DNA from: Hydrogenophaga sp. 2FB
GTDB lineage: Bacteria; Pseudomonadota; Gammaproteobacteria; Burkholderiales; Burkholderiaceae_C
NCBI RefSeq assembly: GCF_005503365.1
Contig: NZ_SCML01000068.1
Location: 1-33,532, forward strand
Direction of reading: 5' to 3'
Length of the DNA stretch: 33,532 bases
The position numbers and the translations under genes were made by a program. The notes beneath the pieces were generated by a model. That model was not told the origin of the DNA. It saw only the letters and a list, made by a program, of their open reading frames with translations, and ran no database searches. This document shows positions 7,364-14,591 of this stretch, one piece after another. Each line of letters begins with the position of its first letter. Position 1 is the first letter of the stretch.

Positions 7364-8233
7364 ATGGACCCCGTGGCCGCCTTGCGCTGGCTGCGGCGTG
7401 CGGTGTCCACCAGTCCCTGGCTGCACGAAGAAGTGGCCTCGCGCATGGTCGAGCGCTTGAAATGGTTTCGCGAGCCGCCGTCGAGCTGGATGCATTGGGA
7501 ACCCGTGAACGGCGGACTGGTGGCACACCGGCAGATTCGCGCGCAGTTGCCCGATGCACCGTGCCATGTCGCGGCGCAGCGCCTGCCGCAAGCGCTGGAG
7601 GCCACGCGGGAAGCCGGCGCGTCGGCCTGGAATCCCTTGAGTTGGGGGCGGGGCAAAGGCCCGCAGGCCGCCAACGACAACACGCGTGTGCGCATGTTGT
7701 GGGCCAACATGGCCCTGCACATGGAGTCGCGCCCCCAAACCCTGCTCAAACGCTGGAACGCGCACATCGAAACCGACGGCTTTCTGATGTTTTCCTGCCT
7801 CGGACCCGACAGCTTGCGCGAATTGCGCGCTGTGTACGCGCAGCAGGGCTGGCCTGCGCCATCCCATGCGTTCACCGACATGCACGACTGGGGCGACATG
7901 CTGGTGCACGGCGGCTTTGCCGAACCGGTGATGGACATGGAGCGCATCACCTTGTCGTACAGCGGCGCCGAGCCCCTGCTGGCCGAATTGCGTAGTTTGG
8001 GACGCAACCTGTTTGCCGAGCGCTTTCCCGCCTGTCGGTCGCGCCACTGGCGTGCCCAGTTGTGCGAAGCGATTGAAACGGGCCTGCCGCGTGCAGCCGA
8101 TGGCCGGTTGTTGCTGACCTTCGAAATCATCTACGGCCACGCATTCAAGCCCGTTCCGCGGGTGCCGATGGGGCCGTCCACCGCCGTCCCGATGGAAGAC
8201 ATGCGCGCGATGCTGCGTGGCCGCAGGGGCTGA
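7364..8233 (+). CDS. BioC-like protein lacking the SAM-binding motif
   Basis: The product has about 289 residues. The C-terminal half follows BioC-type malonyl-ACP methyltransferases closely: MLWANMALH, ETDGFLMFSCLGPDSLRELR, FTDMHDWGDMLVHGGFAEPVMDMER. The N-terminal Rossmann motif expected near residue 45 (an LDLGCGTG-type loop) is absent. That place reads SSWMHWEPVNGG, so SAM binding is doubtful. Either the protein is a catalytically dead paralogue with a structural role, or it uses an altered cofactor site. The gene is intact, without stops or frameshift, so it seems maintained. The start is uncertain: ATG 7364 is used here, but GTG 7355 and TTG 7325 are in frame. It is divergent from comF. 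Confidence 0.7.
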   Translation: MDPVAALRWLRRAVSTSPWLHEEVASRMVERLKWFREPPSSWMHWEPVNGGLVAHRQIRAQLPDAPCHVAAQRLPQALEATREAGASAWNPLSWGRGKGPQAANDNTRVRMLWANMALHMESRPQTLLKRWNAHIETDGFLMFSCLGPDSLRELRAVYAQQGWPAPSHAFTDMHDWGDMLVHGGFAEPVMDMERITLSYSGAEPLLAELRSLGRNLFAERFPACRSRHWRAQLCEAIETGLPRAADGRLLLTFEIIYGHAFKPVPRVPMGPSTAVPMEDMRAMLRGRRG

Positions 8234-8274
8234 CCCTCGCATTGTTCGAGTCGGATGTGCCGGCTTTATCGGGA

Positions 8275-8310
8275 GGCGGCGATGCGCTCGCCGCTACAAT
8301 TGGCGGCGAT
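8275..8310. promoter_or_regulatory. Three-part inverted/direct repeat around a -10-like TACAAT
   Basis: GCGGCGA occurs at 8276-8282 and again at 8303-8309, within a 9-base direct repeat GGCGGCGAT starting at 8275 and 8302. Its reverse complement TCGCCGC lies between them at 8288-8294. The middle arm can pair with either outer arm, giving two mutually exclusive hairpins with loops of 5 and 8 bases. TACAAT (8295-8300), a good -10 hexamer, fills the second loop. The arrangement suits a repressor operator at a promoter or a switching RNA structure. No good -35 element was found. Confidence 0.4.
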
Positions 8311-8586
8311 CCAGATTTCAAGGGTGTTTTCCCTGCGTCAACGCGCGCGCCTCATGTGGCCGAGCGCGGCTTGAACCGGTGGTGGGTGGTGAGCCTGGCC
8401 TCCAACGCTTTCCGTTTCGCAACCCCACCTGACCAAGGCAGGGTGTGGTCGCTGAAACGAACCGTTCGGTGGCGCTCGCACAACCGGGATGGCGCTTGCC
8501 TCCATGTGTCTGTCTGTTCGCTCGTTGCGTGTCTCGTGACGGTGGGTTTTGGGTGGGTGAGCCCGGAAAATTTGTTCTAATCGGCA

Positions 8587-8600
8587 TTGATATAAATCAA
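8587..8600. promoter_or_regulatory. FNR/Anr-type box before coxB
   Basis: TTGATATAAATCAA matches the FNR/Anr consensus TTGAT-N4-ATCAA at all ten defined positions. Its centre is 30 bases before the GTG of coxB and too close for activation from the usual -41.5 position. It also directly follows a possible -10 (TCTAAT). Binding here would be expected to repress, switching off the low-affinity oxidase when oxygen is scarce. No regulator gene of this family is in the window. Confidence 0.6.
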
Positions 8601-8623
8601 TACTTATATTTGAGGCGCTTAAA

Positions 8624-9829
8624 GTGAGTACGACGAATAAAAAGGTGCATTCCCTACGAAACCGGTGGACCGCAATCCGCGCTGTGGGCACCACGCTGGC
8701 GTTGGGCGCAGGCGCCTGGACCACGGTCGCTGCTCAGGCGGTGAAGGATCTGGCCGGTGGCCCTGCGGTCAACCAGCTGAACTTCCATCCGCCGGTGACG
8801 CGCATCGCCGAGGAACAGCACTGGCTGCACTGGTTCATGATGATCTTGTGCACCGTCATCTTCCTCATCGTCTTTGGCGTGATGTTCTATTCCATCGTCA
8901 AGCACCGCAAGTCGGCCGGGCACAAGGCCGAGGCGCTGCCAGAGCCGATCTGGGTGGAGCTGGGCTGGACCATCATCCCCTTCTTCATCGTCATCGGCAT
9001 GGCGCTGCCCGCCACCAAGGTGCTGGTGGCCCAGAAAGACACCACCAACAGCGACCTGACCATCAAGGCCACGGGCATGCAGTGGAAGTGGGGCTATGAC
9101 TACATCAAGGGCGAAGGCGAGGGCATTGGCTTCCTCTCCACCCTGGACAACAACCAGCGCGTGATGTCCAACAGCGGCAAGCCCGAAGCCACCGACGACT
9201 ACCTGCTCAAGGTCGACAACCCGCTCGTCGTGCCGGTGAACAAGAAGATCCGCATCATCACCACGGCCAACGACGTGATCCACGCCTGGATGGTCCCCGC
9301 CTTCGGCGTGAAGCAGGATGCCATCCCCGGTTTCGTGCGCGACACCTGGTTCCGCGCGGAAAAAACCGGCGACTTCTACGGCCAGTGCGCCGAGCTCTGC
9401 GGCAAGGAACACGCCTACATGCCGATCCACGTGAAGGTGGTGAGCGCTGAGGAATACACCGCCTGGGTGACCGGACGCCAGAAGGCCATGGCCGCTGCCG
9501 CCGATGACCCGAACAAGGTCTGGACGCTGGCCGATCTGGTCAAACGTGGCGAATCCGTGTACGCCGCCAATTGCGCCGCGTGCCACCAGGCCAATGGCAA
9601 GGGCGCTGGTCCGATCAAGCCGCTCGATGGTTCCGCGATCGTGACCGACAAGGATCACGCCAAGATGATCAACGTGGTGCTCCATGGCGCCGCCGGCGGT
9701 GCCATGCCTTCATGGAAGCAGCTCTCCGATACCGAGCTGGCCGCGGTGATGACCTACGCGAAGAACAACTGGTCGAACAAGACCGAGCAGATCGTGCAAC
9801 CGGCCGAAGTGCTGGCTGCCCGCAAGTGA
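8624..9829 (+). CDS. coxB: Cytochrome c oxidase subunit II with fused cytochrome c domain
   Basis: The 401-residue product starts at GTG; GAGG at 8612-8615 is the ribosome site and no other start precedes the signal peptide. After the signal come two membrane helices (the first at about residues 66-90), then a cupredoxin domain. The CuA ligands are readable in CAELCGKEHAYM: Cys255, Cys259, His263, Met266. A C-terminal cytochrome c domain follows with the heme-binding CAACH (Cys317, Cys320, His321). This is the caa3-type arrangement, in which electrons enter through the attached heme c. The subunit faces the periplasm and passes electrons to subunit I. It is the first gene of the operon; coxA follows after 41 bases. 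Confidence 0.95.
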   Translation: MSTTNKKVHSLRNRWTAIRAVGTTLALGAGAWTTVAAQAVKDLAGGPAVNQLNFHPPVTRIAEEQHWLHWFMMILCTVIFLIVFGVMFYSIVKHRKSAGHKAEALPEPIWVELGWTIIPFFIVIGMALPATKVLVAQKDTTNSDLTIKATGMQWKWGYDYIKGEGEGIGFLSTLDNNQRVMSNSGKPEATDDYLLKVDNPLVVPVNKKIRIITTANDVIHAWMVPAFGVKQDAIPGFVRDTWFRAEKTGDFYGQCAELCGKEHAYMPIHVKVVSAEEYTAWVTGRQKAMAAAADDPNKVWTLADLVKRGESVYAANCAACHQANGKGAGPIKPLDGSAIVTDKDHAKMINVVLHGAAGGAMPSWKQLSDTELAAVMTYAKNNWSNKTEQIVQPAEVLAARK

Positions 9830-9870
9830 TCTGTTTGACAGAAAAATATTGAGTCTCAAAGGAATCGACC

Positions 9871-11496
9871 ATGAGTGCAGTTCTTGACCACCACGGTGCA
9901 CACGGCCACGACGACCACGATCACCACCACGCCCCTGTGGGCTGGCGTCGCTGGGTCTATGCCACCAACCACAAAGACATCGGCACGCTGTACCTGCTGT
10001 TCGCCTTCACCATGCTGATGATCGGCGGCGTCCTGGCGCTGCTGATCCGCGCCGAGCTGTTCCAGCCCGGCCTGCAACTGGTCAACCCCGAGCTGTTCAA
10101 CCAGCTCACCACCATGCACGGCCTGATCATGGTGTTCGGCGCCATCATGCCGGCCTTCGTGGGCTTCGCGAACTGGATGATCCCGCTGCAGATCGGCGCG
10201 GGCGACATGGCCTTCGCGCGGATGAACAACTTCAGCTTCTGGCTGATGATCCCCGCGGCCATCATGCTCGTGGCGTCGTTCTTCATGCCTGGTGGCGCAC
10301 CCGCCGCCGGCTGGACGCTCTACGCGCCGCTGACGCTGCAGATGGGCCCTTCAATGGATGCCGGCATTTTTGCCATGCACATCCTGGGCGCGTCGTCGAT
10401 CATGGGTTCGATCAACATCATCGTGACCATCCTGAACATGCGCGCGCCCGGCATGACGCTGATGAAGATGCCCATGTTCTGCTGGACCTGGCTCATCACC
10501 GCCTACCTGCTGATCGCCGTGATGCCCGTGCTGGCTGGCGCGATCACCATGACGCTGACCGACCGCCACTTCGGCACGAGCTTCTTCAACCCCGCTGGCG
10601 GCGGCGACCCGGTGATGTACCAGCACATCTTCTGGTTCTTCGGCCACCCCGAGGTGTACATCATGATCTTGCCGGCCTTCGGCATCGTGAGCCAGGTCGT
10701 GCCCGCCTTCGCGCGCAAGAAGCTGTTCGGCTACGCCTCCATGGTGTACGCCACCGGTTCCATCGCCATTCTGTCCTTCGTCGTGTGGGCGCACCACATG
10801 TTCACCACCGGCATGCCGGTGACGGGCCAGCTGTTCTTCATGTACTCCACCATGTTGATCGCCGTGCCCACGGGCGTGAAGATCTTCAACTGGGTCGCGA
10901 CCATGTGGAAGGGCTCGATGACGTTCGAAACCCCCATGCTGTGGGCTGTCGGCTTCATCTTCGTCTTCACCGTGGGCGGGTTCACGGGCCTGATCCTGTC
11001 GGTCGCACCGATCGACATCCAGATGCAGGACACCTACTACGTGGTGGCGCACTTCCACTACGTGCTGGTGGCGGGTTCGCTGTTCGCCATGTTCTCCGGC
11101 ATCTACTACTGGCTGCCCAAATGGACTGGCGTGATGTACAGCGAAACGCGCGGCAAGATCCACTTCTGGTGGTCGATGATCTCGTTCAACATCACCTTCT
11201 TCCCGATGCACTTCCTGGGCCTGGCCGGCATGCCACGCCGCTACGCCGACTACCCGATGCAGTTCGCCGACTTCAACGCGATCGCCTCGGTCGGCGCGCT
11301 CGGTTTCGGTCTGGCGCAGGTGTACTTCTTTGTGTCCGTGATCATTCCCGCCATGCGTGGCAAGGGCGAGAAGGCCCCGCAGAACCCCTGGGAGGGTGCC
11401 GTGGGCCTGGAGTGGGAAGTGCCGTCGCCGGCGCCGTTCCACACCTTCGAAAACCCACCCAAGCTCGACGCCACCGCCACCAAGGTGATTGGCTGA
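9871..11496 (+). CDS. coxA: Cytochrome c oxidase subunit I
   Basis: The 541-residue protein has about twelve membrane helices and the full heme-copper oxidase signature. The His-rich N-terminal tail is followed by WVYATNHKDIGTLYLLF. WFFGHPEVYI carries the CuB histidine cross-linked to tyrosine. VWAHHMFTTGMP holds the other two CuB histidines, and VVAHFHYVLVAG holds heme ligands. It reduces oxygen to water and pumps protons across the inner membrane. AAAGGA lies before the ATG. The N-terminal stretch of alternating His and Asp is typical of betaproteobacterial subunit I and might bind metal, though that is not shown. Confidence 0.97.
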   Translation: MSAVLDHHGAHGHDDHDHHHAPVGWRRWVYATNHKDIGTLYLLFAFTMLMIGGVLALLIRAELFQPGLQLVNPELFNQLTTMHGLIMVFGAIMPAFVGFANWMIPLQIGAGDMAFARMNNFSFWLMIPAAIMLVASFFMPGGAPAAGWTLYAPLTLQMGPSMDAGIFAMHILGASSIMGSINIIVTILNMRAPGMTLMKMPMFCWTWLITAYLLIAVMPVLAGAITMTLTDRHFGTSFFNPAGGGDPVMYQHIFWFFGHPEVYIMILPAFGIVSQVVPAFARKKLFGYASMVYATGSIAILSFVVWAHHMFTTGMPVTGQLFFMYSTMLIAVPTGVKIFNWVATMWKGSMTFETPMLWAVGFIFVFTVGGFTGLILSVAPIDIQMQDTYYVVAHFHYVLVAGSLFAMFSGIYYWLPKWTGVMYSETRGKIHFWWSMISFNITFFPMHFLGLAGMPRRYADYPMQFADFNAIASVGALGFGLAQVYFFVSVIIPAMRGKGEKAPQNPWEGAVGLEWEVPSPAPFHTFENPPKLDATATKVIG

Positions 11497-11524
11497 GTTG
11501 ATGCGAACATTGGTTGAACACGCG

Positions 11525-11635
11525 ATGACACCCGAACAAAAGAAGAGCAACCGCCGCCTGGGTCTGATCCTGGCGTCGGTGGCGATCGTGTTTTTCATCG
11601 GGTTCATCGGCAAACGGTTCCTGTTCGGCCTCTGA
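11525..11635 (+). CDS. 36-residue cytochrome oxidase small assembly protein
   Basis: This short frame between coxA and ctaG begins MTPEQKKSNRRLGLIL and ends KRFLFGL. A charged N-terminus is followed by one membrane helix (about residues 13-29) and a short basic end. This is the layout of the small assembly protein found at this place in Burkholderiales oxidase operons. The order coxA - small ORF - ctaG supports a role in subunit I maturation, probably with CtaG, but no mechanism is known to me. The start lies 28 bases after the coxA stop. It is short enough to be missed by gene callers. Confidence 0.8.
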   Translation: MTPEQKKSNRRLGLILASVAIVFFIGFIGKRFLFGL

Positions 11636-11666
11636 GGTCGGCAGTCCGACAGACTGGAATATCGAC

Positions 11667-12281
11667 GTGGCACTTCGACGCGACAACCTCAACATGGTGG
11701 GCAAGCTCTGCGTGATCGCGCTGGGCATGTTTGCCTTCGGGTATGCGCTGGTGCCGATCTACCGCCACATCTGCGAAGCCCTGGGCATCAATGTGCTGGC
11801 GGTCTCGGAGTTGCGTGTGCCCGGCGCCCCGAATCTGCCCGCGAACACGCAGGTGGACCGCACGCGCACCATCAGCGTCGAGTTCGACACCAACACCCGT
11901 GGTCCCTGGCACTTCAAGCCTGCCGTGCGTTCGCTGCAGGTGCACCCGGGCGAGCTGACCACGGTGATGTACGAATTCCAGAACATCCAGAACCGCACCA
12001 TGGCGGCACAGGCGGTGCCCAGTTACGCGCCCAAGCAGGCCGCGGCGCACTTCAACAAGCTGGAGTGTTTTTGCTTCACGCAGTACACGCTGCAACCCGG
12101 CGAGAAGAAGGAATGGCCTGTGGCGTTCGTGATCGACCCACGGCTGTCCAAGGACGTGACCACCATCACCCTGTCCTACACCTTCTTCGAAGTGGGTGGC
12201 AAGGTGCCGGCCGCGCCGACCACCGACGCCGCGCCGCAAGCCAAAAGCCCTGAACCGCTCAAGCCGACGGGGGACGTATGA
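11667..12281 (+). CDS. ctaG: CtaG/Cox11 copper chaperone for CuB
   Basis: The 204-residue protein has an N-terminal membrane anchor (about residues 10-30, VGKLCVIALGMFAFGYALVP) and a periplasmic immunoglobulin-like domain. The copper-binding motif ECFCFTQ carries Cys134 and Cys136. Cox11/CtaG inserts CuB into subunit I. GTG at 11667 is chosen because the upstream residues ALRRDNLNMVGKL match the family N-terminus; ATG at 11694 would cut into it. The stop overlaps the start of the DUF2970 gene in an ATGA, implying coupled translation. Confidence 0.94.
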   Translation: MALRRDNLNMVGKLCVIALGMFAFGYALVPIYRHICEALGINVLAVSELRVPGAPNLPANTQVDRTRTISVEFDTNTRGPWHFKPAVRSLQVHPGELTTVMYEFQNIQNRTMAAQAVPSYAPKQAAAHFNKLECFCFTQYTLQPGEKKEWPVAFVIDPRLSKDVTTITLSYTFFEVGGKVPAAPTTDAAPQAKSPEPLKPTGDV

Positions 12282-12502
12282 ACACACCGACACCCTCTGA
12301 TCCTCAGGATTCCCGGCGCAAAGGTACTTTCATGGACACGGTCAGGGCCGTGGCATGGGGCTTTCTGGGCATCCGTCGCAATGCCGACTACCAGAAGGAC
12401 ATTTCCAAGCTCAACCCCCTGCACCTGATGGCGGTGGGCGTGGGTATGGCGCTCCTCTTCGTGCTGGTGTTGATCCTGGTGGTGAACTGGGTTGTCGGTT
12501 GA
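12278..12502 (+). CDS. DUF2970 small membrane protein
   Basis: The 74-residue protein has a polar N-terminus, the conserved core DTVRAVAWGFLGIRRNADYQ and one C-terminal membrane helix (about 50-71). This is the DUF2970 layout. Such proteins sit between ctaG and the subunit III gene in many betaproteobacterial oxidase operons, so a part in oxidase assembly or stability is likely, but no activity is known to me. The start overlaps the ctaG stop by four bases (ATGA). Confidence 0.85.
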   Translation: MNTPTPSDPQDSRRKGTFMDTVRAVAWGFLGIRRNADYQKDISKLNPLHLMAVGVGMALLFVLVLILVVNWVVG

Positions 12503-12571
12503 GACACGGCACAGCAAGACGATTTTTGATTCTTTGATATTAGATACAAGCGAAAGCAAACAGGAGTGAGC

Positions 12572-13453
12572 ATGTCAGCAACAACACAAGGCACGACGCC
12601 CTACTACTTTGTTCCCGGTCCGTCGCGCCACCCGGTGATGGCCGCCATCGGTCTCTTCTTCGTCATCCTGGGCGCCGGTCAGTGGGTCAACGGCCACGGC
12701 TGGGGTGCTTACTCGCTGGCATTCGGCCTGGTGTTCTGGCTGTTCGTGCTGTTCCAGTGGTTCAGCGAGTCGGTGCACGAAAGCGAGACCGGCATGTACG
12801 GCCGCAAGATCGACCTCTCGTTCCGCTGGAGCATGAGCTGGTTCATCTTCTCCGAAGTGATGTTCTTCGGTGCTTTCTTCACCGCCCTGTGGTGGACCCG
12901 CACGCACTCGGTGCCGGCGCTGGGCAGCATTGAAAACTCGCTGATCTGGCCCGATTTCACCGCCGTGTGGCCGAGCCTTCAGGCCGGTGCGACCGCGTCG
13001 CCGGGTGGCATCGTTGATCCCTTCCAGACGATGGGCCCGTTCTGGCTGCCCACCATCAACACCGCGCTGCTGCTGACCTCGGGCGTCACGCTGACCATTG
13101 CCCACCACGCCCTGCAAGTGGGCAACCGCGGCAAGACCATCGCCTTCATGTGGATGACGGTGGTGTTGGGTATCGTGTTCCTGTGCGTTCAAGGCTATGA
13201 GTACGCCCATGCCTACGCCGACCTGAACCTCAAGCTCTCGTCGGGCGTGTTCGGTTCCACCTTCTTCATGCTCACTGGCTTCCACGGTTTTCACGTGTTC
13301 GTCGGTATGTTGATGCTGCTGTTCATCACCCTGCGCCTGCAGAAGGGCCACTTCACCGCCGAGCGCCACTTCGGCTTCGAAGGCGCTGCCTGGTACTGGC
13401 ACTTCGTGGACGTGGTGTGGCTGGGCCTGTACATCCTCGTCTACTGGATGTAA
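12572..13453 (+). CDS. coxC: Cytochrome c oxidase subunit III
   Basis: The 293-residue product has seven membrane helices. It shows the subunit III landmarks YYFVPGPSRHPVMAA at the start, FFGAFFTALWW, GFHGFHVFVGMLML and the terminal AAWYWHFVDVVWLGLYILVYWM. Subunit III stabilises the catalytic core and supports proton uptake. AGGAG at 12562-12566 sets the ATG at 12572 as the start, rather than the GTG at 12566 that overlaps the ribosome site itself. A bidirectional terminator begins 43 bases after the stop. Confidence 0.96.
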   Translation: MSATTQGTTPYYFVPGPSRHPVMAAIGLFFVILGAGQWVNGHGWGAYSLAFGLVFWLFVLFQWFSESVHESETGMYGRKIDLSFRWSMSWFIFSEVMFFGAFFTALWWTRTHSVPALGSIENSLIWPDFTAVWPSLQAGATASPGGIVDPFQTMGPFWLPTINTALLLTSGVTLTIAHHALQVGNRGKTIAFMWMTVVLGIVFLCVQGYEYAHAYADLNLKLSSGVFGSTFFMLTGFHGFHVFVGMLMLLFITLRLQKGHFTAERHFGFEGAAWYWHFVDVVWLGLYILVYWM

Positions 13454-13495
13454 ACGGTCATGGTGGTTGATCCACCTTGCTCGGGCCTCCAACAC

Positions 13496-13521
13496 AAAAA
13501 AGCGCCGAGAGGCGCTTTTTT
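13496..13521. terminator. Bidirectional terminator after coxC
   Basis: AAAAAAGCGCC and GGCGCTTTTTT are perfect complements around a GAGA loop. The short GC stem with an A-run on one side and a T-run on the other can end transcription from coxC on the plus strand and from the small membrane-protein gene on the minus strand. Confidence 0.9.
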
Positions 13522-13541
13522 GCTGACCGGGCCTGATCGAC

Positions 13542-13775
13542 CTAACCGCGCAGCGGCAACCCGGTCGGCTGTATCCAGCCCATCAGGTAGCTGATGAGCA
13601 CCACCACGAAGAGCAGGATGGAAAACCCGACCCGAAACGCCAGCGCCCGTGCCATGTGGTTCTTGCGCGGCGTGCCGTCTTCCTCGGTGTCGCTGCCGCC
13701 GCGCATCATGTACACCAGGGCGGCGGCGAGACTTCCAATGATGGCAACGAATGCCGCGATGACCAGGTACTTCAT
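13542..13775 (-). CDS. Small protein with two membrane helices (DUF2909-like)
   Basis: The 77-residue product starts MKYLVIAAFVAIIGSL. Two hydrophobic helices (about residues 3-24 and 48-68) are separated by an acidic loop with GGSDTEEDG. This matches the twin-transmembrane DUF2909 type found next to SURF1 in betaproteobacteria. The minus-strand orientation inside an otherwise plus-strand operon is notable. It ends at the terminator after coxC and starts 66 bases from SURF1. Its place between coxC and SURF1 suggests a link to oxidase biogenesis, but nothing in the sequence tells its activity. Confidence 0.75.
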   Translation of the reverse strand: MKYLVIAAFVAIIGSLAAALVYMMRGGSDTEEDGTPRKNHMARALAFRVGFSILLFVVVLISYLMGWIQPTGLPLRG

Positions 13776-13841
13776 GCGCCTCATTATCCGCGTCCACGGC
13801 ACCGCCCGATGCCACGCACGGGCCTGCAAGAAGGGCGAGGC

Positions 13842-14591
13842 ATGAACGTGCAACGCTCGACCTGGCGCTTCTGGATCGTGACGGCCGCGACCGCGCTCAC
13901 CATGGCCGCAACCGCCTCGCTGGGCCTGTGGCAACTGGACCGCGCGGTGCAGAAGCTGGCCTTGCAGGCGCTGGTCGACGAGCGCGGTGCGCTGGCGGCC
14001 TGGAGCACCCGCGATCTGCTGGACGCGGCAGATCCGCAGGTGGGTGTGCACCGCCCGGTGCGCCTGGCGGGCACCTGGGTGCCCGGTCACACCGTGTTTC
14101 TCGACAACCGCCAGATGAACACGCGGGTGGGCTTCTTCGTGCTCACCCCGCTGCGGCTGGACGGCAGCGAGCGCGTGGTGCTGGTGCAGCGTGGCTGGGT
14201 GCCGCGCGACTTCAACGACCGCACCCAGGTGCCCGATGTCGCTACCCCCGAAGGCCGTATCCAGCTCGAAGGCCGATTGGCCCCGCCCCCCGGCAAGCTA
14301 TACCAGCTGGGCGACGCCGGCGCGGGAACGATCCGGCAAAATATCGACCTCACAGCCTACGCGCAGGAAACCGGGCTGCCCCTGCTGGGCGTGTCCGTTC
14401 TGCAGACCGATGCCACCGCCGATGACGGCCTGTTGCGCGAATGGCCGCGCTTCGCGGTCGACGTGAGCAAGCACCATGGCTACGCCTTCCAGTGGTTTGC
14501 GCTCTGTGCCCTCGCGGGCTTGCTCTATCTCTGGTTCCAAATTCTCTCTCCCCGCCGAAAGCGCAGACCCCATGGCACAGACGCCCGATGA
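13842..14591 (+). CDS. SURF1 family oxidase assembly protein
   Basis: The 249-residue protein has the SURF1 plan of two membrane helices at the ends (about residues 11-28 and 215-235) with a periplasmic domain between. Landmarks are ASLGLWQLDRAVQK, VFLDNRQMNTRVGFFVLTPL and VLVQRGWVPRD. The C-terminal HHGYAFQWFALCALAGLLYL closes it. SURF1 helps insert heme A into subunit I. The frame is open upstream, but the ATG at 13842 follows an AAGGGCGAGG ribosome site and gives the usual N-terminus. The 3' end overlaps the next gene by 20 bases. Confidence 0.92.
   Translation: MNVQRSTWRFWIVTAATALTMAATASLGLWQLDRAVQKLALQALVDERGALAAWSTRDLLDAADPQVGVHRPVRLAGTWVPGHTVFLDNRQMNTRVGFFVLTPLRLDGSERVVLVQRGWVPRDFNDRTQVPDVATPEGRIQLEGRLAPPPGKLYQLGDAGAGTIRQNIDLTAYAQETGLPLLGVSVLQTDATADDGLLREWPRFAVDVSKHHGYAFQWFALCALAGLLYLWFQILSPRRKRRPHGTDAR

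Larger units (their letters stand above)
8234..8623. other. Gene-free 390-base leader of the cytochrome oxidase operon
   Basis: No convincing gene lies here. An open frame (8242-8580) has unnatural composition and no ribosome site. Near the left end a TACAAT hexamer (8295-8300) sits in a set of inverted and direct repeats. Near the right end a perfect FNR-type box lies just before the coxB ribosome site. Transcription from the left end would give coxB a 5' leader of more than 300 bases. TCTAAT at 8576-8581 is another possible -10, directly before the FNR box. Confidence 0.6.

Noticed and set aside
6551..8242. The very long minus-strand frame extending comF upstream
   Set aside because: Only the part after 7273 matches ComF. 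The upstream part lies opposite the BioC-like gene and has no domain.
8242..8580. A 112-codon frame in the leader before coxB
   Set aside because: No ribosome site, no recognisable domain and an Arg/Ser/Trp-rich product. It overlaps repeats and a possible promoter, so it is more likely regulatory sequence.
9835..9865. TTGACA just before coxA as a promoter
   Set aside because: No -10 hexamer at the right distance, and coxA lies 41 bases after coxB in the same operon.
10351..11673. A 440-codon frame on the minus strand opposite coxA
   Set aside because: A shadow of coxA; its His/Asp/Gly-rich product reflects the complement of hydrophobic codons.
12520..12560. AT-rich stretch before coxC as a separate promoter
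   Set aside because: TTGATT and GATACA-like hexamers are present but poorly spaced, and the gene is probably read from the operon promoter.
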